Assembly: GCF_014764385.1 (NCBI RefSeq)
Contig: NZ_CP061714.1
Location: 124,001 to 188,000 of the forward strand
Reading direction: 5' to 3'
DNA: 64,000 nucleotides
DNA from: Luteimonas sp. MC1825
GTDB taxonomy: Bacteria; Pseudomonadota; Gammaproteobacteria; Xanthomonadales; Xanthomonadaceae
In this document: piece after piece, positions 1 through 10,593 of the stretch
Numbering within the stretch: the first letter of the stretch is position 1
Layout of the letters: each line of letters begins with the position of its first letter
Notes under the pieces: generated by a model
What the model was told of the DNA's origin: nothing
Databases searched by the model: none
Seen by the model: the letters and a program-made list of their open reading frames with translations, nothing else
Made by a program: the position numbers and the translations under genes

Positions 1-307
1 GCGGGACCGGCGGCGGAGTGACGCGCGCAGGCGTTGGCGATGGAGTGGGCGACGCGTTGGCGCTCGGGGGGCGCGCGGGTGGCAACGGCGCGGGCGACGG
101 CAGCAGGGCGTCGATCCAGGTCACCTGCAGGGCGCCACCGCCATCCGGGCTGCCCTCTGCCGGCGGCACCGCCAACGGCGGCGCTTGCATGGCCAGGAGG
201 AGCACCACGAGGTGCAGCAGCGCGGTCCCCAGCGCGGCGCTCCAGCGTGGCAGGCGTTCCTTGGAGGGCGGCGCCATGGCGCCCGCCCCACGCGACGCGT
301 CGCTCAT
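1..307 (-). CDS. TonB-like energy transducer, N-terminal part (cut by window edge)
   Basis: Reading leftward from ATG at 307, the protein begins with a short charged stretch, one hydrophobic helix (about residues 22-40, containing ALLHLVVLLLA) and then a proline/alanine-rich run (PSPAPLPPARPP) to the window edge. A single N-terminal anchor with a histidine in the helix, followed by a Pro-rich periplasm-spanning linker, is the layout of TonB-family proteins that pass proton-motive-force energy to outer-membrane transporters. The C-terminal domain that would confirm the family lies outside the window. It could instead be another Pro-rich anchored protein such as a TolA-like one. The codons fit the GC-rich host. 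Confidence 0.55.
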   Translation of the reverse strand, partial: MSDASRGAGAMAPPSKERLPRWSAALGTALLHLVVLLLAMQAPPLAVPPAEGSPDGGGALQVTWIDALLPSPAPLPPARPPSANASPTPSPTPARVTPPPVP

Positions 308-423
308 GCCGCCGGAACTGCGTCGAAAAGGCGGAACGGCATGAGGCGTCTGCGGCGTGCAACCCGGGGGCGGCATGCTAACGCGCCGGCCCCCGCGGCA
401 GGCACGCCGCGACGCGTCGCGGT

Positions 424-861
424 TCAGTCGCGCAGGTCGGCCGGCACCTTGCCGCCGTTCTCGGCAAGCTTGCGCATCACCGCCTTGTGCAGGGCGATGT
501 TCTGCTCGGCGCTGCCGTGCGCGCCGGCGTCGACGCCGAGTTCGGCGGCAAGTTCCTTGCGGGCCGAGAGGCTGGAGTCGAGGTCGAGCAGCTTCAGCAG
601 GTCGACGATGGAACGGCGCCAGTCGCTCTCGCCGCCCTTGGCGTCGGCCATGTCGCGCAGCACGGCCTCGACGTCGACGGGCGCCGGGGCGGAGGCGGTT
701 GGCGTGACCGCGGACGCGGTGCGCAGCGCGGGCGGCGCCACCTGCGGGTCGTTGCGGCTGCCCTCGAAGATGACGGGGGCCGGCTTGCCGGTGGATGCGG
801 ACGCGGGTGCGTCGGCTTTGCGGTTGAAGATGCGGTCGGCGATCTTGGAGAACAGGCCCAT
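424..861 (-). CDS. DUF3597 domain-containing protein
   Basis: A 145-aa protein starting MGLFSKIADRIF. An upstream in-frame ATG at 921 would add 20 residues, but the MGLF start matches the usual DUF3597 N-terminus. A variable Ala/Pro-rich linker precedes a conserved C-terminal helical block with VDVEAVLRDMA, SIVDLLKLLDLDSSL and the closing LAENGGKVPADLR. DUF3597 proteins are small, usually single-domain bacterial proteins whose biochemical role is unknown; the family assignment rests on these motifs. The gene is followed by DUF885 peptidase sequence on the same strand upstream, but the terminator at 923-948 separates the two, so it is probably transcribed alone. Confidence 0.85.
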   Translation of the reverse strand: MGLFSKIADRIFNRKADAPASASTGKPAPVIFEGSRNDPQVAPPALRTASAVTPTASAPAPVDVEAVLRDMADAKGGESDWRRSIVDLLKLLDLDSSLSARKELAAELGVDAGAHGSAEQNIALHKAVMRKLAENGGKVPADLRD

Positions 862-922
862 GCAGCACACTCCGGAATGACGGGAGCCGTGAGTCTGGGC
901 GTGCGGCAGGGAAGACCGCATG

Positions 923-948
923 AAAAAAGCCCCGGCGTGGGCCGGGGC
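923..948 (-). terminator. Rho-independent terminator downstream of the DUF885 peptidase
   Basis: The stem GCCCCGGC (929-936) pairs with GCCGGGGC (941-948). Read leftward the hairpin is followed by six T residues (923-928 on the reverse strand). It lies 34 bp beyond the stop codon of the 982-2847 gene, so it should end that leftward transcript before the DUF3597 gene. Confidence 0.8.
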
Positions 949-981
949 CGTGTCGATTGCGGCGTCCTTCCGCTGTGTGCC

Positions 982-2847
982 TCAGCCCGCGGCCTGCTGC
1001 TCCGCGATCCACGCGTCCACGCGCTGCTCCAGCATGTCCAGCGGCATCGCGCCGCCACCGAGCACGGTGTCGTGGAAGCCGCGGATGTCGAAGCGGTCGC
1101 CAAGCTCCGCTTCCGCCTTCGCGCGCAGTGCCTGGATGCGGATCATGCCGACCTTGTAGGCGGTCGCCTGGCCCGGCATCACCAGGTAGCGCTGGATCTC
1201 GGAGCGGATGGCAGTGAGCGGCGCCGAGCTGTTCTCGCGGAAGTAGTCCACGGCCTGTTGCTCGGTCCAGCCCTTGGCGTGCAGGCCGGTGTCCACCACC
1301 AGGCGGATGGCGCGCCAGATCTCGGAGCCGAGGCGGCCGAACTCGGAGTACGGGTCCTGGTAGGTGCCGGGGATCTCCTTGGCCAGCCATTCCGAGTACA
1401 GGCCCCAGCCTTCGGTGTAGGCGGTGGAGAACAGCTGGCGGCGGAAGGTGGGCACGCCTTCGAGCTCCTGGGCGATGGAGATCTGCATGTGATGGCCGGG
1501 CAGGCCTTCGTGGTACGCGATCACTTCCAGCTCGGTCTTGGGCATGGCCGCCATGTCCGACAGGTGCGCGTAGTAGATGCCGTCGCGCGAGCCGTCCGGG
1601 GTGCCGGGGAAGTAGTGCTGGGCGGCGCCGGGCTGCTCGCGGAACGCCTCCACGCGCTTCACCTCCAGGCCGGCCTTGGGCAGCAGGCCGAAGTACTTGG
1701 GCAGCTGCTTCTCGATGTTGTCGATCAGGCGCGTGGCCTCGTCGATGTAGGCCTGTCGGCCGCCATCGGTCTCCGGATAGCGGAACTGCTGGTCGGTATC
1801 GAGGAAGCTGAAGAACTGCTGCAGGTCGCCCTGGTAGCCGACGCGCTGCTTGACCGCTTCCATCTCGCCGCGCAGCCGCGCCACTTCGGCAAGGCCGAGC
1901 TGGTGGACCTCGTCGGCGCTCATGGACGTGGTGGTGCTTTCGCGCAGCAGGTAGGCGTAGTACGCGGCGCCGTCGGGGTGCGTGGTGCCCACGCCGGCGG
2001 GATTGACCAGCGCCGCGGGCAGCGCGGCTTCGGCCCAGGCGATCACGCGGGCGTAGGCCGGCTGCACCTGTTCGAGCAACGCGCTGCGTGCTTCGGCCTT
2101 CAGCGCTTCGGCGCGTGCGGCGCTCACTGCGCCGGCCTTGGCGAGCGCATCGGCCTTGGCCTGCGCGTCGGCCCACAGCGCGCTGTCGGCGCCGCGGTCG
2201 AACGGTGCGCCGGCCACCACCTTGCGCGACTGCTCGAGCACGCCCTCGTAGGCGAACTTCGGCGCGACGATGCCCTTGGCGGCGGAGGCGCGGCCCTGGG
2301 CGAGCAACTGGTCGAACAGGGTGGGCACGGCGCGCAGGCGGGCGATGTAGGCGAGGTAGTCCTGCTCGCTGTCGACCTTGTGGAAGTTGATCAGGAAGGT
2401 CGGCAGGCTGCTGTGCATGCCGTTCATCTGGTCGAAGGCGTAGCCGTTGGCGAGGAACGGCATGCCGTCGCGCATGCTTTCGTACTGGCGCTTCCAGAGA
2501 TCCCAGGACAGGCGGGTCTCGATGTCGAGCAGGTCGCGGTCGAAGCCCGCCTCCATCGCCGCCACCGACGTTTCCAGCCACGCCAGGCGCGTGCGCACGG
2601 CGGCTTCGGAGACGTCGTCGAGCCGGTCGTTGTGCTCCTTGCGGCCGAGGAAGGTCAGCTGCATCGGGCTGGACTGCAGCAGTTCCTCGTACTGCGCGTC
2701 GAACCAGGCGTTGAGGCGCGCGGATTCGGCCGTGACCTGCTGCGAGGTGATGGTGGCCGGGGCGGCGGGCGCGGTGCCCTGCCGCGGTGCGCAGGCAGCG
2801 AGCGCGAGGCCGAGGGCCAGGGCGGTGCAGGTGACAGGCGATCGCAC
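982..2847 (-). CDS. DUF885 family lipoprotein metallopeptidase
   Basis: A 621-aa exported protein. I chose the GTG at 2847 because it gives a clean lipoprotein signal (hydrophobic LALGLALAAC with the lipobox cysteine) and has GGAG about 8 nt upstream; an ATG at 2919 would add 24 polar residues. The motif HEGLPGHH near residue 446 is the hallmark of the DUF885 family, predicted zinc carboxypeptidase-like enzymes related to thermolysin-fold peptidases. It is therefore probably a periplasmic or outer-membrane-anchored peptidase. No substrate can be inferred. It stands between convergently read sequence on the left and the icd gene on the same strand, with its own terminator at 923-948. Confidence 0.85.
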   Translation of the reverse strand: MRSPVTCTALALGLALAACAPRQGTAPAAPATITSQQVTAESARLNAWFDAQYEELLQSSPMQLTFLGRKEHNDRLDDVSEAAVRTRLAWLETSVAAMEAGFDRDLLDIETRLSWDLWKRQYESMRDGMPFLANGYAFDQMNGMHSSLPTFLINFHKVDSEQDYLAYIARLRAVPTLFDQLLAQGRASAAKGIVAPKFAYEGVLEQSRKVVAGAPFDRGADSALWADAQAKADALAKAGAVSAARAEALKAEARSALLEQVQPAYARVIAWAEAALPAALVNPAGVGTTHPDGAAYYAYLLRESTTTSMSADEVHQLGLAEVARLRGEMEAVKQRVGYQGDLQQFFSFLDTDQQFRYPETDGGRQAYIDEATRLIDNIEKQLPKYFGLLPKAGLEVKRVEAFREQPGAAQHYFPGTPDGSRDGIYYAHLSDMAAMPKTELEVIAYHEGLPGHHMQISIAQELEGVPTFRRQLFSTAYTEGWGLYSEWLAKEIPGTYQDPYSEFGRLGSEIWRAIRLVVDTGLHAKGWTEQQAVDYFRENSSAPLTAIRSEIQRYLVMPGQATAYKVGMIRIQALRAKAEAELGDRFDIRGFHDTVLGGGAMPLDMLEQRVDAWIAEQQAAG

Positions 2848-2936
2848 GGGGCACGCTCCGCATTCAGGGAGCGGCCATTGTGCGTGCGATCGCCGTGCGC
2901 CGCGCGTGTGATCGGTCACGGGCGGCGCGGGTGGGC

Positions 2937-5315
<2,379 letters not shown>

Positions 5316-5367
5316 CTATAAGTTCCGGCATCGGCCGCGCCCCACGCGCGGCTCCTGGAGGTCAGGC

Positions 5368-5793
5368 ATGAGCACGCTGAAGAAGGACCATGTCCTCGGC
5401 GCCGGCACCAGCGCGGTGGCGGGCGGGACGGTGGGCGCGGTGGTGGGCGGCCTGGTGGGAGGCCCCGCGGGCGCCGCCCTCGGCGCGATCGCCGGCACCG
5501 CCGTGGCCGCGGTGGCCGGGCAGAACGCCGCCGAGGCGCTGGATCCGCGCGGCGACATCGGGCATTTCGAACAGATCTACCGGACCATGCCGTACTACAT
5601 CAGCGGCATGGCGTGGTCGGACTACGCGCCGGCATACCGCCTGGCGCTCGACAGCCACGGCAGCGAGCGCGACCTGATCGGCCTGGAAGCGGGGTGGACG
5701 CACGATCCGCAGGGCTCGCGGCTGTTGTGGAGCGAGGTGCTGCCGGTGATCGAGCACACCTGGCGGGAGCTGGAAAACAGCAGCTTGCGTTAG
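5368..5793 (+). CDS. Glycine-zipper hypothetical protein
   Basis: A 141-aa protein beginning MSTLKKDHVLGAGTSAVAGG, with GGAGGTCAGG just upstream as a strong ribosome-binding site. Residues about 8-55 are an Ala/Gly/Val-rich hydrophobic segment with GxxxG repeats (GAVVGGLVGGPAGAALGAIAG), typical of glycine-zipper membrane-inserting sequences. The C-terminal half is soluble and acidic (IYRTMPYYISGMAWSDYAPAYR). Similar small proteins are found in many proteobacteria and are sometimes linked to envelope stress, but no function is shown here. The stop lies about 33 nt before the folE start, so the two may share a transcript. Confidence 0.75.
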   Translation: MSTLKKDHVLGAGTSAVAGGTVGAVVGGLVGGPAGAALGAIAGTAVAAVAGQNAAEALDPRGDIGHFEQIYRTMPYYISGMAWSDYAPAYRLALDSHGSERDLIGLEAGWTHDPQGSRLLWSEVLPVIEHTWRELENSSLR

Positions 5794-5826
5794 GATGCCG
5801 GTCCCGCCGTCGCAGCGAGCGCCCAC

Positions 5827-6414
5827 GTGGCCGAGTCCAGCAAGCCCACCCGAGAACAGGCCGAAGACGCCGTGCGCACGCTGTTGCGCTGGTCCGGCGA
5901 CAACCCGGGGCGCGAGGGCCTGCTGGACACCCCGCGCCGCGTGGTGGACGCCTATGGCGACTGGTTCAGCGGCTACGCCGACGATCCGCGCGAGTACCTG
6001 GAGCGCACCTTCGAGGAGGTCGCCGGCTACGACGAGATGATCGTGCTGCGCGACATCGAGTTCGAGAGCCACTGCGAGCACCACATGGCGCCGATCATCG
6101 GCCGCGCGCACGTGGGCTACCTGCCCGACGGCAAGGTGGTCGGCATCAGCAAGCTGGCGCGGGTGGTGGACACCTTCGCGCGCCGGTTCCAGGTGCAGGA
6201 AAAGATGACCGCGCAGATCGCCGCGGTGATCCAGGACGTGCTGCAGCCGCGCGGCGTGGGCGTGGTGGTGGAAGCCACGCACGAGTGCATGACCACGCGC
6301 GGCATCCACAAGCGCGGCGTGAGCATGGTCACCTCGACCATGCTCGGCGGCTTCCGCGACGATGCGCGCACCCGCGCGGAATTCCTGCGTTTCGTGGGCG
6401 ACACGCGCCGCTGA
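5827..6414 (+). CDS. folE: GTP cyclohydrolase I
   Basis: A 195-aa protein from a GTG start, with no in-frame ATG nearby. It carries the zinc/active-site signatures of GTP cyclohydrolase [21 protein letters not shown] and [18 protein letters not shown]. The enzyme turns GTP into 7,8-dihydroneopterin triphosphate, the first step of tetrahydrofolate and pterin synthesis. Length and motifs are complete for the standard type IA enzyme. The upstream small glycine-zipper gene may be cotranscribed; the downstream topoisomerase gene starts 76 nt later. Confidence 0.96.
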   Translation: MAESSKPTREQAEDAVRTLLRWSGDNPGREGLLDTPRRVVDAYGDWFSGYADDPREYLERTFEEVAGYDEMIVLRDIEFESHCEHHMAPIIGRAHVGYLPDGKVVGISKLARVVDTFARRFQVQEKMTAQIAAVIQDVLQPRGVGVVVEATHECMTTRGIHKRGVSMVTSTMLGGFRDDARTRAEFLRFVGDTRR

Positions 6415-6490
6415 GGCGCACTGTCCGCGCGGGCGCGCTGCACGCGGCCCCTTGATGGGCTGCTCACGACGGCGCGGATAGCGTTGCCGC

Positions 6491-7579
6491 ATGCCCCTAG
6501 CGCGCGATGCCGCCCTGACACCCGACGCCGGCGCCGCGAAGGCGGCCGGGCTGCTGTATGTCAGCGACACCCAGCCGGGCATCGCGCGCCGCCGCGCCGG
6601 CCGCGGCTTCAGCTACCGCGACGCGGCTGGCCGCACCGTGCGCGATGCCGACACGCTCGCGCGCATCCGCGCGCTGGCAGTTCCGCCGGCCTATGCCGAC
6701 GTCTGGATCTGCGCGTCGCCGCGCGGCCACCTGCAGGCCACCGGCCGCGACGCGCGCGGCCGCAAGCAGTACCGCTACCACCTGCGCTGGAGCGAGGTGC
6801 GCGGCGACGGCAAGTTCGAGCGCGTGATCGCCTTCGGCGAGGCATTGCCGCGGTTGCGGCACCGGCTGCGCACCGACCTGCGCCTGCCCGGGTATCCGCG
6901 CGACAAGGTGCTGGCGATCGTGGTGGCGCTGATGGCCGACACCCTGGTGCGCGTGGGCAACGATGCCTACGCGCGCAGCAACCGTTCGTATGGCCTGACC
7001 ACGCTGCGCAACCGCCATGTCGCCTTCCTCGCCGGTGGCCGTGCGCGGCTGCGCTTCCGCGGCAAGGGCGGCCAGGACCACGACATCGAACTCGACGACA
7101 GCCGCCTGGCGAAGCTGGTGCGCGGCGTGCAGCAGCTGCCGGGGCAGCAGTTGTTCCAGTACCGCGATGACGACGGCGCGCCGCAGCCGGTGACCTCCGA
7201 CCTGGTCAACGGGTACCTGCGCGCCGCGATGGGCGACGACTTCACCGCCAAGGATTTCCGCACCTGGGGCGGCACCCTGCACGCCACGCGGCTGTTCGCC
7301 GCGACGCCGCTGCCGGAAGGGCGCGGCGGCAAGCCGGCGGCGGAGCGTGCGCTGGCCGGCACCGAAGCCGCGGTGCTGGCCGAAGTGGCCGGGCTGCTCG
7401 GCAACACCGTCGCCGTGTGCCGCAAGGCCTACGTGGATCCGACGGTGCTTGCTGCATGGCGCGACGGCCGGCTGGCGAAGGCCGCGCGCGATGCGCGTGG
7501 CGCACGCCAGTGGGAGCAGGCCACGCTGCGCCTGTTGAGGTCGGCGCGCGGACGCCGGGCAAAAAAATCCCGCCCTTGA
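6491..7579 (+). CDS. DNA topoisomerase IB (poxvirus-like)
   Basis: A 362-aa type IB topoisomerase that relaxes supercoiled DNA through a 3'-phosphotyrosine intermediate. The N-terminal small domain contains GFSYRDAAGRTVRD and the Arg/Lys-rich KQYRYHLRWSEVR. The C-terminal catalytic core has DTLVRVGNDAYARSNRSYGLTTL, the block KDFRTWGGTLHA, and the nucleophile in VCRKAYVDPTV (Tyr314). These bacterial enzymes are close to the small viral ones and are common in Xanthomonadaceae. The last codons and the stop fall inside the hairpin that terminates the converging gene at 7633 (see 7561-7589). Confidence 0.95.
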   Translation: MPLARDAALTPDAGAAKAAGLLYVSDTQPGIARRRAGRGFSYRDAAGRTVRDADTLARIRALAVPPAYADVWICASPRGHLQATGRDARGRKQYRYHLRWSEVRGDGKFERVIAFGEALPRLRHRLRTDLRLPGYPRDKVLAIVVALMADTLVRVGNDAYARSNRSYGLTTLRNRHVAFLAGGRARLRFRGKGGQDHDIELDDSRLAKLVRGVQQLPGQQLFQYRDDDGAPQPVTSDLVNGYLRAAMGDDFTAKDFRTWGGTLHATRLFAATPLPEGRGGKPAAERALAGTEAAVLAEVAGLLGNTVAVCRKAYVDPTVLAAWRDGRLAKAARDARGARQWEQATLRLLRSARGRRAKKSRP

Positions 7580-7589
7580 CGGGGCGGGA
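7561..7589 (-). terminator. Rho-independent terminator embedded in the 3' end of the topoisomerase gene
   Basis: TCCCGCCC (7568-7575) pairs with GGGCGGGA (to 7589), and read leftward the stem is followed by seven T residues (7561-7567). It serves the leftward lipoprotein gene at 7633-7947. The A-run and stem are also translated as the KKSRP tail of the topoisomerase, whose TGA sits in the loop. Confidence 0.8.
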
Positions 7590-7632
7590 ACGCGACTTCG
7601 ATCCCTTGGAGAGAGAGGGGCGCCTCGGCGCC

Positions 7633-7947
7633 TCAGGAAGTCGGGGGAGGGGGCGGCACGTCGCGCATCGGGTCTTCCGGTGATGGCGGTGCGGGCTGGG
7701 TGCGGTCGTCCTGCGGCAGCGTGGGATCCACCACCGGCGGGAGGGTGGGATCGACGGGCGGCGGCAGCATCGGGTCGGTTGGCGCCGGATCGATCATCGG
7801 CGCGGATTCCGGTGCCGGCTCGGTGACCGGCGCCTGCGGTTGTGCCGGCTCGGCGACCGGGTTGTAGTCGGTGGCTGGATCGTTGCAGGCGGACAGCGAA
7901 AGTGACAGCGCAAGCGTTGCCGCGGCGGTCAGGACTGGACGATGCAT
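7633..7947 (-). CDS. Small proline-rich lipoprotein, function unknown
   Basis: A 104-aa protein starting MHRPVLTAAATLALSLSLSAC, a classic lipoprotein signal with the lipobox LSAC. The mature part is almost entirely Pro/Asp/Glu with repeated PVDPTLP units (about residues 62-77) and a PPPPPTS tail, so it is probably an extended, unfolded surface or periplasmic polymer. I recognise no domain. It is followed by the terminator at 7561-7589 and preceded on the same strand by the barstar-like gene, 68 bp away. Confidence 0.7.
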   Translation of the reverse strand: MHRPVLTAAATLALSLSLSACNDPATDYNPVAEPAQPQAPVTEPAPESAPMIDPAPTDPMLPPPVDPTLPPVVDPTLPQDDRTQPAPPSPEDPMRDVPPPPPTS

Positions 7948-8015
7948 GGGCGGCTTCCGTGGCGGGACTGGCGACAGTATTCCGGACCGTTCGTCTGCAC
8001 TGCGTCGTTTTATTG

Positions 8016-8441
8016 CTAAGACGGTGTGGAGACGGCCGGTAACAGTGCCCAGAACGCAACACCCGCGGCGGCATGTTGCCGGGCCGCCTCGTCGAGGATG
8101 TCGAGCAGCGTGGCGAAGTCGTCGGGCGCGTTTTCGCGCAGGTCGCCGCTGTGGTCGAGCAGCAGCAGCAGGCCATGGCGGGCATCGAGCCATGACAGGT
8201 CGCCCAGGCAGTCGGCCAGTGCGTCCCAGTTGCCGCCGAACCACTCGGGGAACAGCAGGCCATCGGCCATCGCCTCCAGCAGCGAGGGTTTGTCCTCGGC
8301 GTTCTCGAGGTCGATCGTGACCACGGCGAACTCGAGGGTGGTGGCGGCCTCGACCAGCGCCGCGCGGTCGCGCGCGTCCACGAAGTAGCTGCCGGCCTGG
8401 CCCACATCGGCCAGCAGTGCGCCCAGTTCAACGTCGGTCAT
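8016..8441 (-). CDS. Barstar-family ribonuclease inhibitor
   Basis: A 141-aa acidic protein. It carries the barstar hallmark PEWFGGNWDALADCLGDLSW (about residues 65-84) after an FAVVTIDLENAEDK strand, as in barstar, the intracellular inhibitor that plugs the active site of barnase-type RNases. Its ATG overlaps the TGA of the upstream ribonuclease gene (ATGA at 8438-8441), so the two are translationally coupled. There is no signal peptide, consistent with a cytosolic antidote. It is longer than barstar (about 90 aa), with an extra N-terminal segment. The inference is that it protects the producer from its own secreted RNase. Confidence 0.88.
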   Translation of the reverse strand: MTDVELGALLADVGQAGSYFVDARDRAALVEAATTLEFAVVTIDLENAEDKPSLLEAMADGLLFPEWFGGNWDALADCLGDLSWLDARHGLLLLLDHSGDLRENAPDDFATLLDILDEAARQHAAAGVAFWALLPAVSTPS

Positions 8442-8869
8442 GGCCTGTCCCCGGTGCGCTGGAACGCGCGGAAGCTGCCGTAGTGGTCGGCGGTGTAGTA
8501 CCACTCGCGTGGCGGATCGCCACCGGTGACGATGCGGCGCGCACCGCGGTCGCGTGCACCCGGGGTGGCCACGGTGTATTCGCGGTAATGGCCGCGCGGC
8601 TGCTGCGGCAGCAGGCGCTCGCGGTTCTGGAACACGCCGCCGTCCTGGCGGTGCGGGAAAGGCCCGCCGCGGTCGATCAGCGCCAGCGTGTCGAAGGCTT
8701 CCGCGGGCAGGAAGGCATGCGTGGGTGCGCGCGCGGGTGCGTCGCCGCCAAGCGTCGCGCTGCCGGCGCCATCGCGGCCCACCACCTGCCACAGCCCCAC
8801 CAGGCACAGCGCCGCGACCAGCCATGCCCAGCTCGCCTGCCGTGGCCGCGCTTTGCGGTTGACGGCCAT
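8438..8869 (-). CDS. Barnase-type guanyl-specific ribonuclease (N1/T1 family), exported
   Basis: A 143-aa protein with an N-terminal hydrophobic helix (AWLVAALCLVGLW) and a C-terminal microbial RNase domain. The motifs GGPFPHRQDGGVFQNRE, YREYTV, RRIVTGG and WYYTADHYGSF align with barnase. They supply the equivalents of catalytic Glu73 (in YREYTV), the active-site arginines and His102 (in TADHY), so the enzyme should be active. It cleaves single-stranded RNA at guanines. The helix suggests export or membrane anchoring. It is coupled to the barstar-like inhibitor by a 4-bp ATGA overlap, toxin first. Confidence 0.88.
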   Translation of the reverse strand: MAVNRKARPRQASWAWLVAALCLVGLWQVVGRDGAGSATLGGDAPARAPTHAFLPAEAFDTLALIDRGGPFPHRQDGGVFQNRERLLPQQPRGHYREYTVATPGARDRGARRIVTGGDPPREWYYTADHYGSFRAFQRTGDRP

Positions 8870-8989
8870 GGAGTGACTCCTCGCCCGGGAACCCGATGAT
8901 GACCCAAACGCGACGAGGTCGTGAATGTGGCGTGCGCGGCGTACAGGAGGCGATGCCTACAATCCGACGAGGCCTGACCGGAGCACCCG

Positions 8990-10285
8990 ATGCGCATCAT
9001 TCCCATACTGGTACCGCTGCTGCTGGCCTTGCAGCCGGCGTGCGCGCAGGTTGTTCCGCCGGCGGACCCGGCGCCGGCAGCCACACCCGAATCTGCACCT
9101 GCACCCGCACACGCTTCCCCGAGCGCCGCCGATCCCGGTCATTTCCGCAGCTGCATGACGGGCGTGCGCGCGACGGCCGCGGGCAAGGGGGTCGTGGCCG
9201 CGGACTTCGACCGCCTCACGGCGGGCCTGGCGCCTGACATGAGCGTGCTGCCGCTGCTCGACCAGCAGCCCGAGTTCACCACCCCGATCTGGGACTACCT
9301 GGCGGCGCTGGTCGACACGCAGCGCGTGGCCGATGGCCAGGCGATGCTGGCCGAACACGCCGCCACGCTGGCGCGCGCTCAGGCGACCTACGGCGTGGAC
9401 CCGGCCACCGTGGTCGCGGTGTGGGGCGTGGAAAGCGATTACGGCAAGAGTTTCGGCAAGCGCCCGCTGCTGGTGTCGCTGGGCACGCTGTCGTGCTTCG
9501 GGCGCAGGCAGGCGTTCTTCCAGGGCGAGTTCATCGCCACGCTGCAGCTGCTGGCCGCGGGTGACCTGCGCGACACCGGCATCACCGGCTCGTGGGCGGG
9601 CGCGTTCGGGCATACGCAGTTCATGCCCAGCACCTACCAGCGCATCGCGGTGGATTTCGACGGCGACGGTCGCCGTGACCTGGTCGGCAGCATCCCCGAT
9701 GCGCTGGGCTCCACCGCCAACTACCTCAAGCGCGCCGGCTGGCGCAGTGGCCAGCCCTGGGGCTACGAGGTCGCGCTGCCGCAAGGCTTCAATGCCGCGC
9801 TCGCGGGTCGGACAAACCGCAAGCCGCTGTCGGAATGGCAGGCGCTCGGCGTCAGGCGCGTGGATGGCCGCGCCATCGACGGCGTGCCTGTCGACGCCCG
9901 CGCCGCGGTGCTGCTGCCGGCCGGTACCGGCGGGCCGGCGTTCGTGGTGTTCAAGAATTTCGACGCGATCCATTCGTACAACGCGGCGGAGAGCTACGCG
10001 CTGGCGATCGCGCATCTCGCCGACCGCCTGCGTGGCGGCGGTGTGTTCGCCACGGCGTGGCCCACCGACGATCCCGGCATCGGCCGCGCCGAGCGCCGCG
10101 AACTGCAGCAGCAACTGCTCGCGCGCGGGCATGCGATCGGCGAGGCCGACGGCATGGTCGGCACGCTGACGCGGCGCGCGATCGCTGCCGAGCAGGCGCG
10201 GCTTGGCTTCACGCCGGTCGACGGACGCCCGGGTCTGCGCATCCTGGTGGCGCTGCGCGCCGAGAAGACGCCGGCGGTGCCGTGA
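8990..10285 (+). CDS. Lytic murein transglycosylase (MltB family) with peptidoglycan-binding domain
   Basis: A 431-aa exported protein. Residues 1-20 form a signal peptide and a Pro/Ala-rich linker follows to about residue 45. The MltB-type catalytic domain runs to about residue 340, with VAVWGVESDYGKSFG (catalytic Glu148), SLGTLSCFGRR and GSWAGAFGHTQFMPSTY. A C-terminal peptidoglycan_1-like domain (LQQQLLARGHAIGEADGMVG) completes it. The enzyme cleaves the MurNAc-GlcNAc bond to give 1,6-anhydro ends during wall remodelling. There is no lipobox, so it is probably soluble periplasmic. A TACAAT -10-like element at 8958-8963 may drive it divergently from the ribonuclease gene. Confidence 0.93.
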   Translation: MRIIPILVPLLLALQPACAQVVPPADPAPAATPESAPAPAHASPSAADPGHFRSCMTGVRATAAGKGVVAADFDRLTAGLAPDMSVLPLLDQQPEFTTPIWDYLAALVDTQRVADGQAMLAEHAATLARAQATYGVDPATVVAVWGVESDYGKSFGKRPLLVSLGTLSCFGRRQAFFQGEFIATLQLLAAGDLRDTGITGSWAGAFGHTQFMPSTYQRIAVDFDGDGRRDLVGSIPDALGSTANYLKRAGWRSGQPWGYEVALPQGFNAALAGRTNRKPLSEWQALGVRRVDGRAIDGVPVDARAAVLLPAGTGGPAFVVFKNFDAIHSYNAAESYALAIAHLADRLRGGGVFATAWPTDDPGIGRAERRELQQQLLARGHAIGEADGMVGTLTRRAIAAEQARLGFTPVDGRPGLRILVALRAEKTPAVP

Positions 10286-10345
10286 GCCGGTGAGGCCGGC
10301 GCAAGGCCGCGGCAAGTGCCATGGCCGCCGCGCGTGGCCGCGTGC

Positions 10346-10561
10346 TCACGATTGCTTCCAGCGGAACACGTCCTCGACGCCCACGCCGAACGCGCGCGCG
10401 ATGCGGAACGCGAGTTCCAGCGAGGGTGCGTAGCGGCCTGCCTCCAGCGCGATGATCGTCTGCCGCGTGACCTGGCAGGCATCGGCGAGCTGCTGCTGCG
10501 TCATCTCAGCGTGCGCCAGGCGCAGGCGGCGGATGTCGTTTTCAAGCAGAGTGCCGGCCAT
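10346..10561 (-). CDS. XRE-family transcriptional regulator (small)
   Basis: A 71-aa stand-alone helix-turn-helix protein: [27 protein letters not shown] followed by [22 protein letters not shown]. This is the compact YozG/Cro-like type in which the HTH is nearly the whole protein. The gene lies 32 bp downstream of the membrane-protein gene at 10594 on the same strand, a pairing seen in many bacteria. The double dyad at 11233-11284 in front of that pair is its likely operator, which implies autorepression; this is inference. Confidence 0.9.
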   Translation of the reverse strand: MAGTLLENDIRRLRLAHAEMTQQQLADACQVTRQTIIALEAGRYAPSLELAFRIARAFGVGVEDVFRWKQS

Positions 10562-10593
10562 GCGTCAGCGCCGGGCCCGCGACGCGGAGGTGA

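Noticed and set aside
6491..7579. Topoisomerase IB as a sign of a viral or mobile island
   Set aside because: Such enzymes are regular chromosomal genes in this group; neighbours are housekeeping genes and codon use looks native.
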